Below are positions 37,799 through 46,508 of a DNA stretch of 64,000 bases, piece after piece (within the stretch, counting starts at the first letter, position 1; each line of letters opens with the position of its first letter). Under the pieces are notes generated by a model. The model saw only the letters and a list, made by a program, of their open reading frames with translations, was not told the origin of the DNA and did not search any database. The stretch is from positions 24,009-88,008 of the forward strand of contig CAZPNX010000010.1 in the NCBI GenBank assembly GCA_964588285.1, written 5' to 3'. Source of the DNA: CAZPNX01 sp964588285. Lineage in GTDB: Bacteria > Edwardsbacteria > AC1 > EtOH8. The position numbers and the translations under genes were made by a program.

Positions 37799-40191
37799 GG
37801 CTTCCTCTTCTGATGGATTATGCAGCCCGCCATGCCCAGCACGGTCAGGATGGCGGTGGCCAGGCTGACGGCCAGTCCTGTCTGAAACACTTCGGAACGA
37901 TATCGAAGCACGACCCGGTGGCTTCCGGCCGGGACCGGGACCGCCCTCAGGGTGTAATCGGCGCGGTACAGCGGCGCCGGCTTCCCGTCCACCTCGGCCC
38001 GCCAGGCCGGATACCAGTTGTCGCTCATCACCAGCAGGGCCGGACAATCCGATTCCGCGGTCAATTCTACTACATTCGGATGATAGGAATCAACCGTGGC
38101 CCGGCCCTGTGGCCGACCCTGGGAGACGGAGCCCTGGGGCGGCTCCTCCAAAATGACCGTGGACCGGGGGTCGAACGAGGCGGACTTGAGGCGCTCGATA
38201 ATGGCCCTGTCTTCCTTGATGACCTCGAAATCGCCCGCCAGCCAGACCCGGGGCAATGCCGTTGTATTCCGGTAGATCTTCACCCGTCCGCCGTAGCAGG
38301 AGTCTTGCAACACGAACTGGGGATAGTCTATCGGCTGCTGCATCAGCAGGTATTTTACATTCAGCAGATTCAGCAGCTGCGGGCTCTGTAGCAGATTGTG
38401 GAAATCGGGCAGCAGCCGCTTGGGATCGGTGCCCACCAGCTCGTTGTAGCGTTTCAGCGGGTTGGGATGCTCGCCCCCGACCGTCTGCAGGCCGAACAGT
38501 GTCAGGTAGTTGCCCTGTTGATGAACCTGGAGCGGCCAAACCCGAAAGATATCCCGGTCCTTCTCCAGCGCCGCGGCCACCTCGTCCTTGGCAAAGAAGG
38601 TTTCCGGTGGATCGACCACTTTCATGAACCTGGCATCCACCCGCCACAGCTCCAGAAAAACCAGCAGGCCGGTGAGGACCGCCCAAACTTGGGGCTTGAT
38701 CCTGCGGCTGATAAGCATCCAAACCAGGGCCGAGCCGGATAGCAAAAGCATGAAGGCGATCCAGTATCCCTTGACCATCTCCGGATAACTGCTCCAAAGA
38801 GCCTGAGCCCCCCAGCCCTTGGCGGCAAAGGCCGAAAACAGGTTGACCATTCCCTCCCTGGCCGCGGAGAAGATCAGTCCAAAAAGCAATCCGATGCCCA
38901 AAGCGATCAGCAAACCTCTTTTCAGACCGGATTTCTCGGCTCCGTCCAGAAGCGATTCCGCGCCCAGGGCCGCCAAAGCGGTGATGGCGAAGGCGGCGAT
39001 GTTGAAAATCATGGCCGGGCCGCGGAATTTTGACATGCCGGGCACCAGGTAATAGACCAGATAGTAGAGCGGGGTGAAGCCCCCCCAGGCCACTATCAAA
39101 GCAAACAGCCCTAATCCGCACAGAAAGAGCTTTAGCCGCCTTCTCCGGCTGTAGGTTATGCCCAGGACGGCCAGCAGGAAGGGGATGACACCCACATATT
39201 CAGTGTGCAGTTTGAGATCGCGCCGCCCCCAGTAGAGATGGGTGGGGCCCTGTTCCGCATTTTTATCCAGCAGGCCGGAGAACTCGGGCCAGACCGTGTT
39301 GACAACCTCCTCTGGCGGCATGGAGTACGAGGTGGCGAAGGCGTAGCCCTTGTCCTGTCCCCGGGGCGAGAACTTTAGATAATACTGGAGCGGTAAAGCC
39401 TGGATGGCGTAGAGACCGAAGCCGACGGCCAGCATCACCAAGCCCAACCCGGCCAGCTTCAGCATCGAACCTTTATCCCGGCTGTCCCTCCATAAGACCC
39501 ACAACCTGGCCAGCCCGTAGATGAACCCGGCCAGCAGCAGGTAATATGACATCTGGACGTGGGGCGACAGCAGGGCCAGCCCGATGACTATTCCGCCGGC
39601 CAGCCCCCAGACGAGTTTCCGGGTGCGGCTGGCGCGGTCGATGGACAAAAGCAGCCAGGGCAGCAGGGCGGAGACGATGATCTTGGCGTCGTGCCCGGCG
39701 TACATCAGGCTGGTCACCGAGCCGGTGAACATATAGGCCAGGCCCGCCAGGAACGAAGCGGCCCCGGAGAGCCTAAGGCTGCGCAGGAACAGGTAGACGC
39801 CTGCGCCGGCCAAGAGCAAATGGAGCAAATAATTCCATGCCGTCATCAGGTGGGCCGGCATGAATAAACGCAGAAGCATCGAGGTCGGATAGAAAAGGTC
39901 GCCGGCCACCGCGTCGACGTAGGGGATCCCCCCATAGACCGCGGGATACCATAACGGCACTTGATGCAATTTGGAGATCACCTCCCTGGCGAACTCGCGG
40001 CTCATATGGGCGCCGGTCACGTAATCTGTGCCGAACAGCATGGTGCCTGGCAGCAGGGCCCGGTTGAACACGATGAGCCCCAGAGCCGCCATGACAGCCA
40101 GGGCGATCCAGGGATTTTCGAGTATATGCTGCTTTGGCTCCCCTGTATTAATAGCCCTTTCCGGCCGTTTACCCTCTTTTTTCCTCTTCAT
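37795..40191 (-). CDS. YfhO-like large membrane protein (putative GT-C glycosyltransferase)
   Basis: 798 residues, about 13 transmembrane helices with a soluble C-terminal part and a last helix (GLAVSLATAILTVLGMAGCII). The N-terminal loop after helix 1 (LLPGTMLFGTDYVTGAHMSREF, GGIPYVDAVAGDLFYP) has the acidic residues typical of GT-C enzymes, and the C-terminal LVMSDNWYPAWRAEVDGKPAPLYRADYTLRAVPVPAG is the YfhO signature. Likely a lipid-phosphate-sugar-dependent glycosyltransferase. ATGA overlaps on both sides tie it to the flippase and DPM1-like genes. Confidence 0.85.
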   Translation of the reverse strand: MKRKKEGKRPERAINTGEPKQHILENPWIALAVMAALGLIVFNRALLPGTMLFGTDYVTGAHMSREFAREVISKLHQVPLWYPAVYGGIPYVDAVAGDLFYPTSMLLRLFMPAHLMTAWNYLLHLLLAGAGVYLFLRSLRLSGAASFLAGLAYMFTGSVTSLMYAGHDAKIIVSALLPWLLLSIDRASRTRKLVWGLAGGIVIGLALLSPHVQMSYYLLLAGFIYGLARLWVLWRDSRDKGSMLKLAGLGLVMLAVGFGLYAIQALPLQYYLKFSPRGQDKGYAFATSYSMPPEEVVNTVWPEFSGLLDKNAEQGPTHLYWGRRDLKLHTEYVGVIPFLLAVLGITYSRRRRLKLFLCGLGLFALIVAWGGFTPLYYLVYYLVPGMSKFRGPAMIFNIAAFAITALAALGAESLLDGAEKSGLKRGLLIALGIGLLFGLIFSAAREGMVNLFSAFAAKGWGAQALWSSYPEMVKGYWIAFMLLLSGSALVWMLISRRIKPQVWAVLTGLLVFLELWRVDARFMKVVDPPETFFAKDEVAAALEKDRDIFRVWPLQVHQQGNYLTLFGLQTVGGEHPNPLKRYNELVGTDPKRLLPDFHNLLQSPQLLNLLNVKYLLMQQPIDYPQFVLQDSCYGGRVKIYRNTTALPRVWLAGDFEVIKEDRAIIERLKSASFDPRSTVILEEPPQGSVSQGRPQGRATVDSYHPNVVELTAESDCPALLVMSDNWYPAWRAEVDGKPAPLYRADYTLRAVPVPAGSHRVVLRYRSEVFQTGLAVSLATAILTVLGMAGCIIHQKRKP

Positions 40192-41108
40192 CTGGCCTTC
40201 CTCATGTAAAGCCCGATCAGGGCCATGGCGATCTCGAAAACTGTTATCCAGAGCCTGGCCACCGCGGCGATGATGATGGCTACTGCCGCCGGCAGGTATG
40301 GTTTAAGGAAAAGCACCAGCGCCCCTTCACGGACACCCAGTCCCCCGGGGGCTACGATGCTCAGGAAACCGGCAGCCCAGGCCCCGTTGTATAACGCCGT
40401 CAGGTGCGCCAGATAACCGGCCTCCAACGGGAAGATAGACCGGACCAGGGCGAAAAAAGACATGCCTTGGACGGCTGAAGACGCAATCATCAGCAGCAAG
40501 GCCTTGACCAGCGCGCCCCGAGAGATATCCAGCGTTATCTCGCGCTTGAGAAACATCCTGGCCGCGGTGCGCAAGGTCCACCGCAGCAGGGAAGTGAAAA
40601 GCGCCGTTAAAATAAAAGGAACGGGGATCAATAACAGAGATCCCAAACCCAGCGCGCCCTTGCCGGAAACGAGCGGCAGCCCCACCCCGAAGATGATCAG
40701 CGAGCTCAGAAGCAGCAACAGCATCTCCAGCAGCATCCCGGTACCGCTGTGTTTCTCGGGAACGCCCTGCCGCTTGCACAGCCACATCCTGCCGCCGATG
40801 GCCCAGACATGTCCCGGGATGTACTTGCCCAAATAGGATCCGGTTATCACCCACCATGACGAGCGGTAGCTCATCTTTTGGCCCAGAGAACCCATGATCA
40901 CCTGCCAGGCCCGGATGGTGAGGGCGAAGGAGATCACCAAACCGGCGTAGGAAATAGCCAGCCAGCCGGGGGCGAACCTGAACTGGTCAAAAGGTATCTC
41001 GTTCCAGGATCTTGCCAGGTGCCGGCCAATGAAGAATATAGTGGCGCCGACCACCAGGAAACCCAAAAGCTTCCCGGCCAGGCCCAGCCTGTTTTTAACC
41101 TTTTCCAT
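40188..41108 (-). CDS. lysylphosphatidylglycerol synthase TM-region / UPF0104 family protein
   Basis: 306 residues, about eight helices. The LPG_synthase_TM (AglD2-like, UPF0104) family is shown by ITGSYLGKYIPGHVWAIGGRMWL, YNGAWAAGFLSIVAPGGLGVREGALVLFL. It lacks the soluble aminoacyl-transfer domain, so lysyl-PG synthesis is not implied; in archaea and bacteria such proteins are suspected flippases for lipid-linked sugars. Genomic position between a methyltransferase and YfhO/DPM1 genes supports that inference. Confidence 0.85.
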   Translation of the reverse strand: MEKVKNRLGLAGKLLGFLVVGATIFFIGRHLARSWNEIPFDQFRFAPGWLAISYAGLVISFALTIRAWQVIMGSLGQKMSYRSSWWVITGSYLGKYIPGHVWAIGGRMWLCKRQGVPEKHSGTGMLLEMLLLLLSSLIIFGVGLPLVSGKGALGLGSLLLIPVPFILTALFTSLLRWTLRTAARMFLKREITLDISRGALVKALLLMIASSAVQGMSFFALVRSIFPLEAGYLAHLTALYNGAWAAGFLSIVAPGGLGVREGALVLFLKPYLPAAVAIIIAAVARLWITVFEIAMALIGLYMRKAR

Positions 41109-41109
41109 G

Positions 41110-41769
41110 TCAGCCCGGGGTCCCGGCCCTGGGTTTGGCCACCACCAATATGTCGTAGCACAGCGACGGCCATCGGGCGAAAAATCTCTGGATAACCTTG
41201 ACCGGCATCAGGCCTACCTTCCCCCTGACATGCTCTATTTCGCACTCCTCCCGCATCAGGCCCATCAGCTCGCTTAAAGATAGTTCGCTGAAGTGCGTGG
41301 GATCTGGCTTTTGGCCGCCGAACCACTCCCACAATTTCAGCATCACCCGGTAAACCGGGCGGTTGGGCGTCGTCAACACCATCCGCCCCCCTCTCCTGAG
41401 CGCAGCGGCGAATCCCCTGATGCAATCCGCCTGGGTTCTCCGGTCGGGTAGATGCTCGAGGACCTCGACGAAAAGTATGGTGTCGAACGTCCCGGGCTTG
41501 AACGGGAGATTGGCAGCGTCGCATTCGACCAGCAGGCCGTTGGCCGACCTCAGCCTCACAAGCCGGGCATGAGTCACGTCGGCCGATATCACCCGGAACC
41601 CACGCTCCAGGAGGGGCTTGGTGAAGGCCCCGTCGCCGGCTCCCAGATCCAGCACCAAGCCGACAGCCTGCCCCAGTATGTCTTCCATCCAGTCGCCGTA
41701 ACGGGACGGTTTGTAATCCCTTGCTTTGGCGTCCTTCTCGGCGATGGCCTTGATATCAGCGACCTTCAT
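41110..41769 (-). CDS. class I SAM-dependent methyltransferase
   Basis: 219 residues. Motif I LDLGAGDGAFTKPLLERGF near residue 40, the acidic strand ISADVTHARL, and motif with DTILFVEVLEHLPD followed by GGRMVLTTPNRPVYRV are typical of small-molecule Methyltransf_11/23 enzymes acting on sugars, lipids or quinones. First gene of the glycosylation unit, only one base from the flippase start; a strong promoter lies 25 bases upstream of the ATG. Substrate unknown, but modification of a lipid-linked sugar is plausible from context. Confidence 0.88.
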   Translation of the reverse strand: MKVADIKAIAEKDAKARDYKPSRYGDWMEDILGQAVGLVLDLGAGDGAFTKPLLERGFRVISADVTHARLVRLRSANGLLVECDAANLPFKPGTFDTILFVEVLEHLPDRRTQADCIRGFAAALRRGGRMVLTTPNRPVYRVMLKLWEWFGGQKPDPTHFSELSLSELMGLMREECEIEHVRGKVGLMPVKVIQRFFARWPSLCYDILVVAKPRAGTPG

Positions 41770-41793
41770 GACATGAGTGCATTGTAAGTGAGT

Positions 41794-41822
41794 ATGATAT
41801 CATAACGGCAAATACAGGTCAA
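41794..41822 (-). promoter_or_regulatory. sigma-70 promoter of glycosylation operon
   Basis: On the minus strand TTGACC, 17 bases, TATCAT. The -35 directly abuts the T-tract of the preceding terminator. Predicted start about 18 bases before the methyltransferase ATG. Confidence 0.8.
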
Positions 41823-41850
41823 CAAAAAAAGGCATGCATGGCTGCATGCC
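41823..41850 (-). terminator. intrinsic terminator of the FG-GAP protein gene
   Basis: On the minus strand a perfect eight-base-pair stem GGCATGCA/TGCATGCC with a four-base loop is followed by TTTTTTT. It is 20 bases beyond the stop codon at 41870. Confidence 0.92.
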
Positions 41851-41869
41851 TTTTCTTCCCGGTGAAACT

Positions 41870-43774
41870 TTACTTTATCAACGGCACTCTTTTTACCAGG
41901 GATTTGCTGCCACAGGCTACCCTGCAAATGTAAATGCCGGAAGAGACATGCCCGCCCTTCCTGTCGCGTCCGTCCCATTTGACGGTGTAAGACCCCGGGT
42001 CCATTGACCCGTTGCAGAGCGTGCTTACCAGAGCCCCGTAAAGGCTGTACACGGAAACGGTCACCCGCTGCCTTTCCTTTATGGAATAATTGATGTCGAC
42101 GCCTTTGTACTTCGGGATGAGGCTCATGGTTATGTAGCCTTCTCCATCTGACGTGCCTGCGCCCGCGCCTGTAAGCACGTTGTAGTCGAAAGATATCTCC
42201 TCCAGCGCCGGCATCTCGAAGAAATCGTTCGACTGCTTGATCAGCTGGTACTGGGCGTAGGGGGCGTTGGGCACGGAAACCTGCCCCCCGCTGTAGGGCG
42301 CTTGAGCCCATGAGGACCATGTCCCGTCATCGGGGTCGGGCGTGTTGCCTGTCCTCAGGTAGACGGCCAGATCGGAACCGTCGGGCACTTGCGAGGTCCA
42401 CGAGGAATTCAGCCATTCATATTCCTGGCTCCCGTTGCCGAAGACCGATGACAGGTACGATTCCTTGTTGTCGCGGTTGTGGACGTTGCCGTTGTCCTTG
42501 GTCGATATGTGCCCGTAGGAGGAGGGAATGGAATCGTATCCCAGGTAGCCGGTCCGCGAAACGCCGTGGAAGATGTAGCTCCAGCCCCCGTAGCTGTTGG
42601 TTATCAGGACATCATTGATGTTGTTGCTTGACAATTTGCCCACCAGAGCCCCGTGGGCGCCGTTGGTCGGCAACTCGGTCCTGGCTACGAAATCCGGGCC
42701 CCAGTAGACGTATGACGATATCCGGTGGCTGACGTCGTTGTACCAGTTGGCGAATATCAGGTCAAGGTTGCCGTCCCGGTCCAGGTCCACGATGGCGTTG
42801 CCTATGGCCGAATGGGTCTCCAACTCGGTCCTGTTCCCGGCGCTGAATCCGCCCGGGCCGCCCCAGTATATGTATGAGTTGACGTTGTAGGTGACGTCGT
42901 TGCGGTGGTTGCTGAATACGATATCCAGCCAGCCGTCCTTGTTGACGTCGCCTATGGACACGCAGTAGGTGCCGTGAGTAGGAAGCGAATCCTTGGCGCC
43001 GTCGTTGTAGAATACCGAATCCTGCAGCCTCTGGCCGTAATAGATATAGGATGGTATGTTGAAGGTGAAGGCTCCGCCGGCCGGGGGGTAGTTGCCCTGC
43101 TTGTTGGGCACCACAATGTCCAGCACCCCGTCCTTGTTGAGGTCGGCCACGGCGACGTCGGACGAGCTGAAGCCGCCGAGGGTGGTTCTGGTGAAATATC
43201 TCCGGTTATGCCTGTTGCCCCAGAAGATGTACGCCTGGGTCCCGTTCATGCTGGACACCAGCAGGTCCAGCGCCCCGTCGTGGTTGAGGTCGACGATGGA
43301 GTTGCCGTGGCCCCCCGAGGCCTGCAGCAGGGTGGTGTCGGCCTCGGTGTAACCGTTTTTACTCCCCCAGTAAATCGTCGAAAAGCCGCCGTAATAGTTG
43401 CTTACCAGTATGTCCAGGTTGCCATCACGGTCGATGTCGTCAATGGAATTTCCCGTGGAACCGCTGGAAGGAAGCATCTGGCGGTGGGCGCTGGAATAAG
43501 ACCAGTCGTGCTGGCCCCAGTAGATATAGGTGTGGCTCCCCTCCAGGTTGCAGATCACCAGATCGGGCCTTCCGTCCTTGTTCAGGTCGTAGAAGGCCCC
43601 CGGGGCCGATTTCAGGCTCCCGCTGTCCAGGCCCTCATTTGAAACGAACACGTTGGCGTTGAAGAACCCGTCGGCGAAATCGGCCACCGTGCTCTCCCGC
43701 CAGGCGTCGGCAGGCAGCGAATACACCAAAGCAAACGACATTGACAGGGCGAGTAAGCATACATTTCTTCTCAT
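41870..43774 (-). CDS. secreted FG-GAP/VCBS repeat protein with FlgD-like C-terminal domain
   Basis: 634 residues from ATG 43774, chosen because GAGGTG lies six bases before it; an in-frame ATG also occurs at 43786. Signal peptide 1-24 (LLALSMSFALVYSLPADA). Residues 40-430 contain about eight repeats of the FG-GAP/VCBS type, each with DLNKDGxxDLVxxN calcium-loop motifs and a YIYWG strand, forming a predicted beta-propeller. Then a beta domain, and a C-terminal FlgD-Ig/T9SS-type tail (VTVSVYSLYGALV ... VKWDGRDRKGGHVSSGIYICRV ... KRVPLIK). Probably a surface or secreted protein; its own promoter and terminator make it monocistronic. Confidence 0.88.
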   Translation of the reverse strand: MRRNVCLLALSMSFALVYSLPADAWRESTVADFADGFFNANVFVSNEGLDSGSLKSAPGAFYDLNKDGRPDLVICNLEGSHTYIYWGQHDWSYSSAHRQMLPSSGSTGNSIDDIDRDGNLDILVSNYYGGFSTIYWGSKNGYTEADTTLLQASGGHGNSIVDLNHDGALDLLVSSMNGTQAYIFWGNRHNRRYFTRTTLGGFSSSDVAVADLNKDGVLDIVVPNKQGNYPPAGGAFTFNIPSYIYYGQRLQDSVFYNDGAKDSLPTHGTYCVSIGDVNKDGWLDIVFSNHRNDVTYNVNSYIYWGGPGGFSAGNRTELETHSAIGNAIVDLDRDGNLDLIFANWYNDVSHRISSYVYWGPDFVARTELPTNGAHGALVGKLSSNNINDVLITNSYGGWSYIFHGVSRTGYLGYDSIPSSYGHISTKDNGNVHNRDNKESYLSSVFGNGSQEYEWLNSSWTSQVPDGSDLAVYLRTGNTPDPDDGTWSSWAQAPYSGGQVSVPNAPYAQYQLIKQSNDFFEMPALEEISFDYNVLTGAGAGTSDGEGYITMSLIPKYKGVDINYSIKERQRVTVSVYSLYGALVSTLCNGSMDPGSYTVKWDGRDRKGGHVSSGIYICRVACGSKSLVKRVPLIK

Positions 43775-43865
43775 AGCCCACCTCATGTTATCAAAAGGTT
43801 ATTATGGATAGTATTCTTAACCTTTCAGGTTGCAAAGTCAATGATATTATTCCTTTCCCCTTATT

Positions 43866-43894
43866 AATATAGCACCAAGCACTTCCCTTGTCAA
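43866..43894 (-). promoter_or_regulatory. sigma-70 promoter of the FG-GAP protein gene
   Basis: On the minus strand consensus TTGACA, 17 bases, TATATT. Predicted leader of about 85 bases contains an inverted repeat AAAGGTTA/TAACCTTT. This is the best promoter match in the window. Confidence 0.88.
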
Positions 43895-43926
43895 GCATTT
43901 TAGACTTTTTTTCTGCAAAAGCAAAG

Positions 43927-43942
43927 CCCCTCTCGCGAGGGG
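43927..43942 (-). terminator. palindrome CCCCTCTCGCGAGGGG, probable terminator after GT4
   Basis: On the minus strand the stem is followed by CTTTGCTTTTGC and later a run of A residues, 40 bases beyond the GT4 stop. The same 16-mer with one substitution precedes thiF at 1168, so it may be a repeat used as a terminator. Confidence 0.6.
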
Positions 43943-43981
43943 TCTCTCCCTTACACCACACCGCCAACGGCCCTCCAGCCG

Positions 43982-45067
43982 TCATCTCCCTTCCCCGGCC
44001 GCCAGCCGATAAGCCGCTATCGTCCCCCGGGCCGTCCGCTCCCAGGTGAAAAGGGCCGCCCGTTTCAGCCCGGCCCCGGCCAGCCGCCGGTGCTCCTCCT
44101 TGTCCCCGAGTATCTTCCGCAGGGAGCCCGCCATCCCCCCGGTGTCTCCCGGTTCGTGTAGCATCCCCGCCTGCCCAACCACCTCGGGAAGCGAGGTAGC
44201 GTTCGAGGCCACCACCGGGCAGCCCGAGGCCATGGCCTCTAGGGCCGGCAGTCCGAAGCCCTCGTAGGTCGAGGGGAAGAGAAAGACGTCGGCCGCCGAA
44301 TAGTAAAGCGGCAGCTGCCCGGCCGGCACCCGGTCCCTTACCATCATGCCGTCCCCCAGGTCCAGAGTGGCCGCCAGTCTAAGGTCGCCCTCCGAGACCT
44401 GCCCGACCTTGACCAGCTTCAGGCCTTTGACCGACCTCTTGGCCAAAGCGGAGGCCCGGCATACCGTCGGGAAATTCTTCCTCCGGGCGGCCGTCCCCAC
44501 ATGGAGGACGATCTTCGAATCAACCGGCAGCCCCAGTTCCCGGCGGCAGGTGACCTTGTCGCGCGGCCGGAATTCGCCGGAGACGCCCAAGGGAATGGCG
44601 GTTATCCTGTCTGCCGGCAGACGGTATATCCGCATCAGGTCCCTCTTGGTATGCTCGGAGATGGAGATGACGTGGTCGGCATTGCGCACCCCCGAGTAGA
44701 GAAGCCGCCGCCAGAGCCGCTCCCCCGGCTTTTCCGGCATCACCAGCGGTATCAGATCCAGGCAGGTGACTATCCTCCTTCCCTCGGTCCTCAGAAAGGA
44801 GAGGTTCTGGCTGACGAAATGTGAGAGATCGCGGTGAGGTATTCGTCGGTGGCAATCCCACCAGAAAAGTGGCTTTATTCTAGGAAACCGGGACTTGATC
44901 GGACTACCCTCGCCTCGTGAACCAATAATGCGGCAGACGCCATTGCGGAAGTCATAAAACGACATCCTCGAATCCGCCAGGCCGCTTAGGGCCCGAAACA
45001 GATTCCAAGCATAGACCCCGGTGCCCGAATGCTCGGGCTGGTCGTTTATCAGCTCTACTTTTATCAT
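43982..45067 (-). CDS. family 4 glycosyltransferase
   Basis: 361 residues, GT-B fold retaining glycosyltransferase. The C-terminal domain shows HVGTAARRKNFP, the E-x7-E motif in FPSTYEGFGLPALEAMASGCPVVAS, and EVVGQAGMLHEPGD; the N-terminal domain has NDQPEHSGTGVYAWNLF. Similar to mannosyl- or rhamnosyltransferases of O-antigen or exopolysaccharide clusters. The start is squeezed against the terminator of the preceding gene. Confidence 0.9.
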   Translation of the reverse strand: MIKVELINDQPEHSGTGVYAWNLFRALSGLADSRMSFYDFRNGVCRIIGSRGEGSPIKSRFPRIKPLFWWDCHRRIPHRDLSHFVSQNLSFLRTEGRRIVTCLDLIPLVMPEKPGERLWRRLLYSGVRNADHVISISEHTKRDLMRIYRLPADRITAIPLGVSGEFRPRDKVTCRRELGLPVDSKIVLHVGTAARRKNFPTVCRASALAKRSVKGLKLVKVGQVSEGDLRLAATLDLGDGMMVRDRVPAGQLPLYYSAADVFLFPSTYEGFGLPALEAMASGCPVVASNATSLPEVVGQAGMLHEPGDTGGMAGSLRKILGDKEEHRRLAGAGLKRAALFTWERTARGTIAAYRLAAGEGR

Positions 45068-45078
45068 AAGCCGCCCAA

Positions 45079-45106
45079 AGAAAAATGGGTGGTTGTTAAA
45101 CCACCC
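45079..45106 (-). terminator. intrinsic terminator after PorV-like gene
   Basis: On the minus strand GGGTGGTT-TAAC-AACCACCC followed by ATTTTTC. It lies between the PorV-like stop (45129) and the GT4 ATG (45067), leaving no room for a separate promoter. Confidence 0.85.
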
Positions 45107-45128
45107 TATATCTTTTGTCCATCTGGTT

Positions 45129-46100
45129 TCAGAACTCCGCCGCCAGCTCGAACCGCAGCGGGTGCCCCAGCCCGGCTAACGGCGTGTAGGCGGCGCCCAC
45201 CGTGTATCCCCGGTAGCGCACCCCCAGCCCGCAGGCGAAACCCGACAGATCGTCGATGCTGGAACCGTTCTTGACGTCGGCCAACACCCCGTTGTACCCG
45301 GCCCTCAGGGCCACCAGGCCGCCCAGCCAGTACTCCAGCCCGGCCTGAATTTTTGCCGGAGAGTCCACCACCTTGACCCCGGCTAAGGCCAGAGATAACC
45401 GGTTCATGAAGGGACGATAAGCCATCCCCAGCCTGAAGGTCAGCGGCAGCTTCTCCTTGGTCTCGATGAAGGCGTCGGCGGCCGCGCCCAGATTCTGCAC
45501 CGAGGCCCCCAGGGCCAGGCTGGTGCCCAAGCTTTTCGGTGGTCCGCCTTTAAAGATCTTGCCTGACAGCCATTCCAAGTCCACTTCGTAGATCGCTCCA
45601 AAATCCAGGGCCGCGGCCGAGGCCGTGTATTCTCGGGCCCTTTCGTAAACCCCCTTGACGGCCGCCCCGGCAAAGAATTGGGGGTTAAAAACCCGTCCGT
45701 AGAGCAGAGACAGGGATACCGAGGAATAGGTGAAAGTGGAGCCGGTGCCGGTGGGATGATCCAGCGTGGTCTCCATCATGCTCCCGCTGTTGAGGTAGCA
45801 TAGACAGAGCCCGGCCCCGCCGCCGGATACCCCGGGCTGGAGGTAACTCAGCTGCCCGGCCTGGATGCCGGCCGCGTAATTCAGATAGCCGGCCGAGGCC
45901 GAACGAAATCGGGCCAAGGCCAGACCGGCCGGGTTATAGGTCGCCGTCCCCGGGTCGTCTGACAGGGCGGCCACTGCCTCGCCCAGGGCGGTGGCCCGGG
46001 CGGCTATCGGCAGGCGCAGAAATGCGAAACCGCAATCCTGGGCCCCCAGGAAGGCCGCCGCCAAAAACAGACATATCCCCAGCCCCAGCAGCTGTTTCAC
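45129..46100 (-). CDS. PorV/PorQ-like (UPF0164) outer-membrane protein
   Basis: 323 residues from GTG 46100, which overlaps the upstream stop as GTGA. Signal peptide 1-20 (LGLGICLFLAAAFLGAQD). The mature N-terminus FAFLRLPIAARATALGEAVAALSDDPGTATYNPAGLA is the hallmark of the PorV/PorQ family of FadL-like barrels associated with type IX secretion and its relatives; the protein ends in a beta-signal (RFELAAEF). No other T9SS genes are in the window. Such proteins are numerous in FCB lineages and many have no assigned role. Confidence 0.88.
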   Translation of the reverse strand: MKQLLGLGICLFLAAAFLGAQDCGFAFLRLPIAARATALGEAVAALSDDPGTATYNPAGLALARFRSASAGYLNYAAGIQAGQLSYLQPGVSGGGAGLCLCYLNSGSMMETTLDHPTGTGSTFTYSSVSLSLLYGRVFNPQFFAGAAVKGVYERAREYTASAAALDFGAIYEVDLEWLSGKIFKGGPPKSLGTSLALGASVQNLGAAADAFIETKEKLPLTFRLGMAYRPFMNRLSLALAGVKVVDSPAKIQAGLEYWLGGLVALRAGYNGVLADVKNGSSIDDLSGFACGLGVRYRGYTVGAAYTPLAGLGHPLRFELAAEF

Positions 46101-46441
46101 GTCAGCTCTCCGCCCCCGTTCAGCTTCTGGGGGGAAAGGAAGAACACCCTCTGCCAACGATTGTCGGAATCGATGATGGTTCCGTTGGCGAAATTGAAAG
46201 CCGGCCGGGACATCAGGGCCATGAAGTCCTCGCGGTGCACCCACAGCCAGTCCTGGACCTCGTCATGATCGATGTTCTTCATGAAGTGCATGAACTCCTC
46301 GGCGGTGAACCCGCTCTGGGCGCGGGATTCCAGCCAATCCTCCACCTCGGGGCTGTCCAGGCTGGACAAAAGTTCAAAGAGGTCGTCCCAGCAGGCGTCC
46401 ACCTGGATCTTTTTCCGCTGATAGTTTTTATAATAGCTCAT
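46097..46441 (-). CDS. small acidic protein of unknown function
   Basis: 114 residues, soluble, with many Asp, Glu and Trp residues (CWDDLFELLSSLDSPEVEDWLESRAQSG; KNIDHDEVQDWLWVHREDF). The sequence suggests a mostly helical N-terminal two thirds and a short beta C-terminus (IIDSDNRWQRVFFLSP). No family recognised. Coupled by GTGA overlap to the PorV-like gene. Confidence 0.65.
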   Translation of the reverse strand: MSYYKNYQRKKIQVDACWDDLFELLSSLDSPEVEDWLESRAQSGFTAEEFMHFMKNIDHDEVQDWLWVHREDFMALMSRPAFNFANGTIIDSDNRWQRVFFLSPQKLNGGGELT

Positions 46442-46508
46442 CCCTGTCTCGCCTAGCGTCTGCGGATAATGATAAATGATAAACCGACCTTTGTCAACCG
46501 TCGGGCGG

